A stretch of DNA of 5,427 nt from an uncultured Campylobacter sp. (lineage in GTDB: Bacteria; Campylobacterota; Campylobacteria; Campylobacterales; Campylobacteraceae), in assembly GCF_937949835.1 (NCBI RefSeq), contig NZ_CALEDC010000252.1:1-5427 (forward strand), written 5' to 3'. Below, piece after piece: positions 1 through 4,176 of the stretch. The notes under the pieces are model-generated. The model saw only the letters and a list, made by a program, of their open reading frames with translations. It did not search any database and had not been told where the DNA came from. Position 1 is the first letter of the stretch. Every line of letters begins with the position of its first letter. The translations under genes and the position numbers were made by a program.

Positions 1-629
1 GAGAGATAGCGCCCATTAGCTCGATTATCCAAACCGCCGGTCGCATAAATAGAAATTTCGCAGCTCTGGGAGAATTATACGTATTTAACGATATTTGCGA
101 CTATTCCGATCTCATTTACGGTGATTTAAAACGTATTAGCGATAATATTTTGATAAAAATTCTAAAGCAAAGAGATATCATCGAAAGCGAAATTTTAGAT
201 ATTTCCACTAGGTATTTCAGCGCCATAAAGCAAAGCCTAGAGAGCTTATTTTTGGCGGAACAGATGCGAGAGCTCGGATTTTACGATATAAACGAAAAGA
301 TTAGCGAGGCGATGGATGATAGGCTTAAAATTTTAGTAATAATTGAGCCAAAAGAAGATTATATTAAAGAATTTCAAAATGAAATTTTTGAAATCAATAA
401 GCTTGATATGGACAAATTTAATAAGAAAGATATATTTACGAATACTATTAAGAAAATTAATAGATTTGGTGTAAATATCACAGAATTTGATGCAAAGCGT
501 TTAAATATAAAGCGTATTGATGGGCTAAAAGATGTCTATTATTTACCATTCGGCGATACTTCGTACAATAATAATTTCGGGATTAAAAAGGATGTCGCCT
601 TAAATCTCAAGAATGAGTTTTTCGACTAA
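1..629 (+). CDS. cas3: Cas3 helicase-nuclease, C-terminal part (5' truncated by window edge)
   Basis: The frame is open from base 3 to the TAA at 627-629, giving 208 residues that continue upstream of the window. The first residues read EIAPISSIIQTAGRINR; QTAGRINR (bases 30-53) matches helicase superfamily 2 motif VI (Q-x-x-G-R-x-x-R), here in the Cas3 form, with the arginines that contact ATP. The rest is the Cas3 C-terminal region, ending YNNNFGIKKDVALNLKNEFFD. In type I systems Cas3 is recruited by Cascade to a bound target, unwinds it 3'-5' and degrades it with an N-terminal HD nuclease; neither the HD domain nor the Walker motifs are in this window. A TTG at 150 could be mistaken for a start, but the frame and the helicase motif continue upstream of it. 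The stop overlaps the cas4 start by one base (TAATG). Bases 340-560 are markedly more AT-rich than the genes that follow. The Cas3 call is confident; the subtype is inferred from the neighbours. Confidence 0.88.
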   Translation, partial: EIAPISSIIQTAGRINRNFAALGELYVFNDICDYSDLIYGDLKRISDNILIKILKQRDIIESEILDISTRYFSAIKQSLESLFLAEQMRELGFYDINEKISEAMDDRLKILVIIEPKEDYIKEFQNEIFEINKLDMDKFNKKDIFTNTIKKINRFGVNITEFDAKRLNIKRIDGLKDVYYLPFGDTSYNNNFGIKKDVALNLKNEFFD

Positions 630-1126
630 TGTTTTACAAGGACCAAATCACCGGCACGCTTGTGAATTATTACATCACCTGTAAGCGTGAGGCGTGGCTT
701 TACGGACACAATATTCACGCCAATCAGGAAGATGAAAACATGCTGATGGGCAAGGCACTAGCGGACATTAAAGAGAGCGGTTTGCAGGAATTTGCATTTT
801 CAAATTTGAAATTTGACAAGCTTTCCAAGCAGCGCGGACATTATCTCATCACCGAATATAAAAAGAGCCTAAAAAATCCAGAAGCAGGCAAGATGCAACT
901 GCTTTTTTACATCTATCTTTTAAAAACAGGCTTAAATTTAAAAGAGGTAAAAGGCAAATTAATTAGCGGCAAAACCGTCATAGCCATTGAGGATAACGCC
1001 GAAAATTTCACTAAAATCGAAACAATTCTAAACGGCATTACCGCCCTTGTGAACGAGCCAAAGCCGCCTAAATTTAGCCCGCAAAAGATTTGCGAGAGTT
1101 GCGCTTATCGTGATTATTGCATTTAG
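629..1126 (+). CDS. cas4: CRISPR-associated exonuclease Cas4
   Basis: This 165-residue protein is typical in length for the short, stand-alone Cas4 of type I-B loci. It starts MFYKDQITGTLVNYYITC, matching the Cas4 N-terminus with the first iron-sulfur cysteine at C18. The RecB-like nuclease core follows: D63 (KFDKL), E76 and K78 (TEYKKS), and a Q-x-x-x-Y motif at Q90-Y94 (QLLFY). The C-terminus has C155, C158 and C164 (CX2CX5C), which with C18 should hold a 4Fe-4S cluster. Cas4 works with Cas1-Cas2 in the cytoplasm, trimming prespacer overhangs and helping choose PAM and orientation. The nuclease motif I histidine is not seen: the GKxxHE position reads GKALAD (41-46). The ATG shares its A with the cas3 stop, and no strong ribosome binding site precedes it, so translational coupling to cas3 is likely. 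The stop (TAG 1124-1126) overlaps the cas2 ribosome binding site. Confidence 0.9.
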   Translation: MFYKDQITGTLVNYYITCKREAWLYGHNIHANQEDENMLMGKALADIKESGLQEFAFSNLKFDKLSKQRGHYLITEYKKSLKNPEAGKMQLLFYIYLLKTGLNLKEVKGKLISGKTVIAIEDNAENFTKIETILNGITALVNEPKPPKFSPQKICESCAYRDYCI

Positions 1127-1130
1127 GAGA
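1125..1130 (+). promoter_or_regulatory. Ribosome binding site deciding the cas2 start
   Basis: AGGAGA lies five bases before the ATG at 1135 and overlaps the cas4 stop codon. It favours ATG 1135 over the in-frame TTG at 1117, which lies inside cas4 and would add six residues ahead of the conserved Cas2 N-terminus. Confidence 0.75.
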
Positions 1131-1134
1131 TAGA

Positions 1135-1413
1135 ATGTACGCTATTTTATTTTACGATATTTCAAGCAGCGACGAAAAGGAGAAAAATAACGCTGCGCGC
1201 GTCCGAAAGGCGGTCGAGAAGTTTCTGCCTCGTGTACAATTCAGCGTTTTCGAGGGCGAAATCAGAGCGAGCGATCTTAAAAAATTAATGGCGATTTTGC
1301 AAAAAGAATGCTCTAGCAGGCTTGATTCGGTGGTAATTTATACTTTTAATTCGCTCAAATATTCACAGCGTCTCGTCATCGGGTGCGATAAAAACGAGGC
1401 AATATTCAGCTAA
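1135..1413 (+). CDS. cas2: CRISPR adaptation protein Cas2
   Basis: With the ATG at 1135 the product is 92 residues, normal for Cas2. The first strand reads MYAILFYDIS, with the conserved aspartate D8 of the ferredoxin-like fold. The segment RVRKAVEKFLPRVQFSVFEG is the family's helix 1 and strand 2 pattern, and the C-terminal strands include SVVIYTF. Two Cas2 dimer subunits bridge two Cas1 dimers, and the complex measures spacer length and integrates new spacers at the leader end of the array. Cas2 has a scaffolding role; the nuclease activity reported for some members is not needed for adaptation in E. coli. It lies between cas4 (start 8 bp after the cas4 stop) and cas1 (16-bp gap), so it is the middle gene of the adaptation module. 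Cas2 placed before Cas1 is the reverse of the usual cas1-cas2 order. Confidence 0.92.
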   Translation: MYAILFYDISSSDEKEKNNAARVRKAVEKFLPRVQFSVFEGEIRASDLKKLMAILQKECSSRLDSVVIYTFNSLKYSQRLVIGCDKNEAIFS

Positions 1414-1429
1414 AATTTAAGGATAAAGT

Positions 1430-2428
1430 ATGCAAAAATCGGATCGCACGCATTTTATTTTGAGCCCAGGCCGATTGCGCCGCAAAGATAATAATCTATA
1501 CTTCGATAAATTTAACGACGAGGGCGGAATTTTAACTAGTAAAATTTTGCCGATTAACGCAATTGATGAAATTTATATTTTGGCGCGGGTAGAGCTTGAC
1601 ACTTATGCTATGGCGTTTTTGGCTGATAATAACATTTTGTTGCATATTTTTAGCGCCTATCAAAGCTTTCGCGGCAATTTTTTCCCGAACACTTCAAATT
1701 CTGTAAACAAAAGCGGCTTTGTGCTTTTGGCGCAGCTGCGGGCTTTTGACGATCTTTCTAAGCGCCTTTTTATCGCTCGCGAGATTACTCGCGCTCGCAT
1801 CTTAAATGCAGCCATTAATTGCAAGGCTTACGGCGTCTCGCTCGATACTGCGCCGCATCTGGATGCTCTAGCGCGCGCCTGCGACATAGCAGCGGTAATG
1901 GCGGTGGAAGGCGGCTTTGCCAAGCAGTATTTCGCGGCCTGGAACGAAATCATCGAGGATCAGCGCAGTTTTAAATTTACGACGCGCTCCAAACGCCCGC
2001 CGGCAGATAAAATTAATGCCCTCATTAGCTATGTAAATACGCGCATTTATAACATCTGCCTCAGCGAAATTTACAAAACCGAGCTTGATCCGCGCATCGG
2101 CTTTTTGCACGAGCCAAACTACCGTGCGCTAAGTCTGCATCTAGATCTTGCGGAGATTTTTAAGCCTATTTTAGGAGATAGATTAATTTTTGGAATGTTA
2201 AACAAGCGCGAGATTACGGCAAAAGATTTTGAAACGGACGCGGGGCGTATTCGATTCGGTCGAGAAGCGGTGCAAAAAATTGAGCTAAAAATGATTGAGA
2301 AACTATCATCTTGCGCGAACGTAGCGGGACAGAGCTTAACCTGGCGTCAAATTATCCGTCGCGAGGCAAATCAGATTAAAAAATACGTCTGTGAAGGCGT
2401 GCCTTACGAGGGGTTGGTATGGCGGTAG
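1430..2428 (+). CDS. cas1: CRISPR integrase Cas1
   Basis: This is a 332-residue Cas1 of full normal length. The N-terminal beta-rich domain spans about residues 1-95 and the helical catalytic domain the remainder. The metal-binding residues are visible: E160 in AVEGGFAKQYF, H227 in GFLHEPNYRALS, and the acidic pair D239/E242 in LDLAEIFKP. These fit the Glu-His-Asp/Glu triad that catalyses spacer integration. Cas1 dimers bind Cas2 and insert prespacers at the first repeat by two transesterifications. The start ATG at 1430 has AAGGA at 1419-1423, six bases upstream. The gene is the last of the operon: a 384-bp leader and then the CRISPR array follow on the same strand. The sequence is most like type I-B Cas1 proteins, by recollection of the family. 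No frameshift or missing catalytic residue is seen, so the adaptation genes look intact, apart from the Cas4 histidine. Confidence 0.95.
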   Translation: MQKSDRTHFILSPGRLRRKDNNLYFDKFNDEGGILTSKILPINAIDEIYILARVELDTYAMAFLADNNILLHIFSAYQSFRGNFFPNTSNSVNKSGFVLLAQLRAFDDLSKRLFIAREITRARILNAAINCKAYGVSLDTAPHLDALARACDIAAVMAVEGGFAKQYFAAWNEIIEDQRSFKFTTRSKRPPADKINALISYVNTRIYNICLSEIYKTELDPRIGFLHEPNYRALSLHLDLAEIFKPILGDRLIFGMLNKREITAKDFETDAGRIRFGREAVQKIELKMIEKLSSCANVAGQSLTWRQIIRREANQIKKYVCEGVPYEGLVWR

Positions 2429-2437
2429 GCTGGGGTT

Positions 2438-2697
2438 TTAAGCTCATTCGTGCTTTTGAAATTTTGACTAGAATCACTTGCCTATAGATTGTGCCCTCTT
2501 AAGATGTATGTGCTTTTGAAATAAATTTGATCTGAAGCACGGAACGGCGAACGAATTGGCTTTAAAAATATATGCTTTTAAAATTTTAGCTTTTTTTGTT
2601 GTTCGTACTTCGATTTTTGAATATCTTTATATTTAGATTTTGACATTTGCACTCACGATACATATAGATAGCGATAAAGTTGCTTTTAAGATTCTGA
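2438..2697 (+). repeat. Dispersed leader motif TGCTTTTRARAT, four copies
   Basis: TGCTTTT followed by an RARAT-like tail occurs at 2451, 2511, 2573 and 2681. Copies 1 and 2 share the 13-mer GTGCTTTTGAAAT (2450-2462 and 2510-2522) and a TTAAG a few bases upstream (2438 and 2499). Copies 3 and 4 each match copy 1 at 14 of 17 positions. Copies 1-3 are 60 and 62 bp apart; copy 4 is 108 bp further on. Function unknown: they could be protein-binding sites or worn repeats of an older array. Confidence 0.5.
2559..2597 (+). terminator. Possible weak terminator of the cas operon
   Basis: An imperfect, AU-rich stem pairs GCT-(TT)-AAAAT (from 2559) with ATTTTAGC (2583-2590) and is followed directly by seven T residues (2591-2597). 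The shape is that of an intrinsic terminator, but the stem has few GC pairs and a bulge, so its strength is doubtful. Its position 130 bp after cas1 would separate cas transcription from the array. Confidence 0.3.
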
Positions 2698-2766
2698 AAT
2701 GCCTAATTTTGGGCATTGAGCAATCGGCGCTTTTTTAAATTTAGTCCATTTTAAGGCATAAAAATA

Positions 2767-2772
2767 TATACT
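2767..2772 (+). promoter_or_regulatory. Candidate -10 box for pre-crRNA transcription
   Basis: TATACT differs from the TATAAT consensus at one position and lies in an AT-rich run 40 bp before the first repeat, which would place the start about 33 bp upstream of the array. No clear -35 is seen; Campylobacter vegetative promoters often lack one. Other AT-rich hexamers nearby could serve equally. Confidence 0.3.
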
Positions 2773-2780
2773 CCTAACAC

Positions 2781-2794
2781 TTTCTACCTAGAAA
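2781..2794. repeat. Perfect palindrome in the leader next to the array
   Basis: TTTCTA-CC-TAGAAA is a perfect 6-bp inverted repeat with a 2-bp centre, ending 18 bp before the first repeat. Its right arm (TAGAAA) resembles the repeat's own start (TAGAAT). Such a site next to the leader-repeat junction could be a binding site or leader anchor, but that is inference. Confidence 0.45.
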
Positions 2795-2812
2795 AATGGC
2801 AAAATTCGTGCG

Positions 2813-3038
2813 GTAGAATTCCATCCCGTTGGGAATTGAAACATTTTAATAGCTTTGCATATCGAGCAAGAAGAAATAGTAGAATTCCATCCCGTTGGGA
2901 ATTGAAACTATGGACGACAGCCGCAGAGAAAAGCAAGCGACGAAGTAGAATTCCATTCCACTAGGAATTGAAACATGATATACTTCATCACGTAGCTTGT
3001 GGCGTTGTGTAGAATTCCATCCTATTAGATAGAATTCC
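2813..3038 (+). CRISPR. Short type I-B-like CRISPR array: 3 spacers, last repeats degenerate
   Basis: Repeats of 30 bp start at 2813, 2879, 2945 and, degenerate, 3009. The repeat begins GTAGAATTCC, has the loop ATCCCGTTG, and ends GGAATTGAAAC. AATTCC (repeat positions 5-10) pairs with GGAATT (20-25), a 6-bp stem with a 9-base loop; an alternative inner stem is TCCC-GTT-GGGA. The last eight bases, ATTGAAAC, match the usual 5' handle of type I-B crRNAs after Cas6 cleavage, so transcription is read as left to right. Repeats 1 and 2 are identical; repeat 3 differs at four loop positions; repeat 4 keeps positions 1-14 and then diverges. Spacers are 2843-2878 (36 bp), 2909-2944 (36 bp) and 2975-3008 (34 bp), all different from each other; I saw no match to them elsewhere in the window. 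With cas4-cas2-cas1 beside it the array is likely a working but small one. Confidence 0.96.
2945..2974 (+). repeat. Variant third CRISPR repeat
   Basis: It differs from repeats 1 and 2 at positions 13 (C to T), 16 (G to A), 17 (T to C) and 19 (G to A). All four fall in the loop of the AATTCC/GGAATT stem, leaving the stem and the ATTGAAAC handle unchanged. A further 5-bp pairing, ATTCC-ACTA-GGAAT, becomes possible. Confidence 0.9.
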
Positions 3039-3107
3039 AAAGGATCTTGAGGTCCACAGTCATAGAATTCAATGCGTTTCTATATATTAGGAAATAAATT
3101 CCTAATA
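3009..3107 (+). repeat. Truncated terminal repeat and repeat-derived debris
   Basis: The fourth repeat matches the consensus through position 14 and shares A16 and A19 with repeat 3, but its 3' arm and handle are replaced by a second TAGAATTCCA (3030-3039). A third TAGAATTC lies at 3063-3070, and TATTAGGAA at 3085-3093 resembles repeat positions 15-23. This is the expected decay at the trailer end, with apparent small duplications and insertions. A mature crRNA from beyond spacer 3 is unlikely. Confidence 0.75.
3085..3107. repeat. 9-bp hairpin, possible array terminator
   Basis: TATTAGGAA (3085-3093) and TTCCTAATA (3099-3107) form a perfect 9-bp stem with a 5-base ATAAA loop. On the + strand it is followed by a modest T-rich stretch (AATTTTCTT, 3111-3119), so it might end the pre-crRNA transcript. 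On the - strand no U-tract follows, so it is a poor terminator for ppk2. The left arm may derive from a decayed repeat. Confidence 0.4.
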
Positions 3108-3108
3108 A

Positions 3109-3148
3109 GCAATTTTCTTAGCAAGCCTCCCTAGCAATTCTTAGCGAG
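3109..3148 (+). repeat. Imperfect short direct repeat downstream of the array
   Basis: GCAATTTTCTTAGCAAG (3109-3125) and GCAATTCTTAGCGAG (3134-3148) are two copies differing by a TT insertion and one base. They fill most of the gap between the array debris and the ppk2 stop. No function is evident; a local duplication is the simplest reading. Confidence 0.5.
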
Positions 3149-3165
3149 TAATCTTCATTGGTAAG

Positions 3166-4068
3166 TCAACCCTTTTTCTTATCCTTCTTGTTCTTGCGAG
3201 AGGGGCTTTCCAGCTTGCGCCAAGCCTCGCTTTTTTGGCTATCCTCCATTAGGACTATCTCCCTGGCGCCGTTTCGCACGAGGTTTGGATCCACTGCAAG
3301 CTCCTTCGCACCAATTTTTTCGGGATAGTCTATGCGCGAGAGTATGCAGCGGAAGGCGTTTAGCCGCGCGATCTTTTTGTCGTTGCTATCAAGGATCGTC
3401 CACGGCGCAAACTCGGTATTTGAAGCGAGCAGCATCGAGTATTTTGCGAGCGTGTATTGATTCCACAGCTCCTGCGATCTTGCATCCACCGGCGAGAGTT
3501 TGTATTGCTTCAGCGGGTCGGTGCGGCGCGATTCGAAGCGCCTTTTTTGCTCCTCTTTGGAGACCGAAAAGTAAAATTTAAACAAAATTATCCCCGCACT
3601 TACCAAAAGCTCCTCAAATTTAGGCACTTGGCGCAGGAAATCTTTGTGCTCGGCGTGAGTGCAAAAGCCCATCACCGGCTCGACCATCGCGCGGTTGTAC
3701 CAGCTGCGATCAAAGATCGCAATCTCGCCACCGCTGGGTAGATGCGCGACGTAGCGCTGGAAATACCACTGCGTCTTTTCGACGTTGCTCGGCTTTTCGA
3801 GCGCTACGATGCGGCATCCACGCGGATTTAGATGCTCGGTTAAACGCTTGATCGTGCCGCCTTTGCCCGCCGCGTCGCGCCCCTCCATCAAAATTAAAAT
3901 TTTTAAGCCTTTTTCTTTTACGAATTTTTGCAGCTTCAAAAGCTCGATCTGGTATCTTTCAAGCAGCGTCTCGTAGTCTTTGAACGAGATTTTTTCGTAC
4001 TTTGAGCTTTTAAATTCTATCTCTTTCAGCGCTATTTCGCCCGTTTCGGTTTTGATCTCTTTGCTCAT
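3166..4068 (-). CDS. ppk2: Polyphosphate kinase 2 (PPK2 family)
   Basis: The 300-residue product is a single-domain PPK2, which transfers phosphate between inorganic polyphosphate and nucleotides (polyP + NDP to NTP; class I members often favour GDP) in the cytoplasm. The Walker A motif is EGRDAAGKGG (62-71, K69). The flanking segment RLTEHLNPRGCRIVALEKPS (75-94) and the Walker B segment FDRSWYNRA (119-127, D120, R121) are diagnostic, followed by the lid helix with EEQKRRFESRRTDPLKQYKL. The length and these motifs fit class I, one-domain enzymes. The C-terminus is lysine-rich (KNKKDKKKG). The ATG at 4066-4068 has AGGAGG (CCTCCT at 4073-4078 on +) four bases upstream, one of the strongest ribosome binding sites in the window. 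It diverges from dsbD across a shared promoter region, an arrangement I recall from C. jejuni (cj0603c/cj0604). Its 3' end faces the CRISPR array, with no strong terminator between. It is unlikely to be part of the CRISPR system. No defects are seen. Confidence 0.95.
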   Translation of the reverse strand: MSKEIKTETGEIALKEIEFKSSKYEKISFKDYETLLERYQIELLKLQKFVKEKGLKILILMEGRDAAGKGGTIKRLTEHLNPRGCRIVALEKPSNVEKTQWYFQRYVAHLPSGGEIAIFDRSWYNRAMVEPVMGFCTHAEHKDFLRQVPKFEELLVSAGIILFKFYFSVSKEEQKRRFESRRTDPLKQYKLSPVDARSQELWNQYTLAKYSMLLASNTEFAPWTILDSNDKKIARLNAFRCILSRIDYPEKIGAKELAVDPNLVRNGAREIVLMEDSQKSEAWRKLESPSRKNKKDKKKG

Positions 4069-4112
4069 ATAGCCTCCTAAAAATTTTAAGGAATTTTACA
4101 AAAAAGTTCTTT

Positions 4113-4125
4113 ATATTACACTATA
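4113..4125 (-). promoter_or_regulatory. Candidate ppk2 promoter
   Basis: On the - strand TATAGT (ACTATA at 4120-4125 on +) and TAATAT (ATATTA at 4113-4118 on +) are both close to the -10 consensus and lie 45-57 bp upstream of the ppk2 start codon. No clear -35 is present. Which one is used cannot be told from sequence alone. Confidence 0.35.
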
Positions 4126-4149
4126 AATTCATACTTATTACGTTAGAAT
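4122..4149 (+). promoter_or_regulatory. Candidate dsbD promoter
   Basis: TATAAA (4122-4127) and TAGAAT (4144-4149) are two -10-like boxes upstream of dsbD, each one mismatch from TATAAT. The second would give a leader of about 20 bases before the TTG. The region overlaps the ppk2 promoter candidates, so the two genes may share regulation. Confidence 0.35.
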
Positions 4150-4164
4150 GTAGGAAAAAATTTC

Positions 4165-4170
4165 AAAGGA
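4165..4170 (+). promoter_or_regulatory. Ribosome binding site supporting the TTG start of dsbD
   Basis: AAAGGA lies six bases before the TTG at 4177. An in-frame TAA at 4171-4173 rules out any start further upstream, so TTG 4177 is the earliest possible and best supported start. Confidence 0.7.
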
Positions 4171-4176
4171 TAAAAT

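Larger units (their letters stand above)
2429..2812 (+). promoter_or_regulatory. CRISPR leader (gene-free, 384 bp)
   Basis: This stretch between cas1 and the first repeat has no credible coding region and is more AT-rich than cas1. It lies at the 5' end of the array, as judged by repeat decay at the other end and by the repeat ending ATTGAAAC, the usual 5' handle of type I-B crRNAs. It should therefore carry the pre-crRNA promoter and the sequences that guide Cas1-Cas2 integration. Visible content includes four TGCTTTTRARAT motifs, a T-tract after a weak hairpin, a hairpin with arms AATGCC/GGCATT (2698-2717), a candidate -10 box and a palindrome at 2781-2794. The functional leader may be only the part nearest the array. 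Confidence 0.7.

Noticed and set aside
150..629. A separate small gene starting at TTG 150
   Set aside because: The frame is open to the left edge and contains Cas3 helicase motif VI upstream of 150, so it is the end of cas3.
1868..2110. 80-residue frame on the - strand inside cas1
   Set aside because: Lies wholly opposite the catalytic domain of cas1, with no family resemblance.
2698..2717. Hairpin AATGCC/GGCATT as a terminator
   Set aside because: The stem is 6 bp with an 8-base loop, and the next T-run (2731-2736) starts 13 bases later, too far for an intrinsic terminator.
2429..2812. A tracrRNA-like or small-protein gene in the leader
   Set aside because: I see no stretch complementary to the repeat and no frame with a start and ribosome binding site; a type I system needs no tracrRNA.
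2846..3040. 64-residue reading frame on the - strand across the CRISPR array
   Set aside because: It is just translated repeats (GMEFY recurring) and spacers; no ribosome binding site or protein character.
3285..3976. Three frames on the + strand opposite ppk2
   Set aside because: Shadows of the ppk2 coding strand; Cys/Arg-rich products without recognisable motifs.
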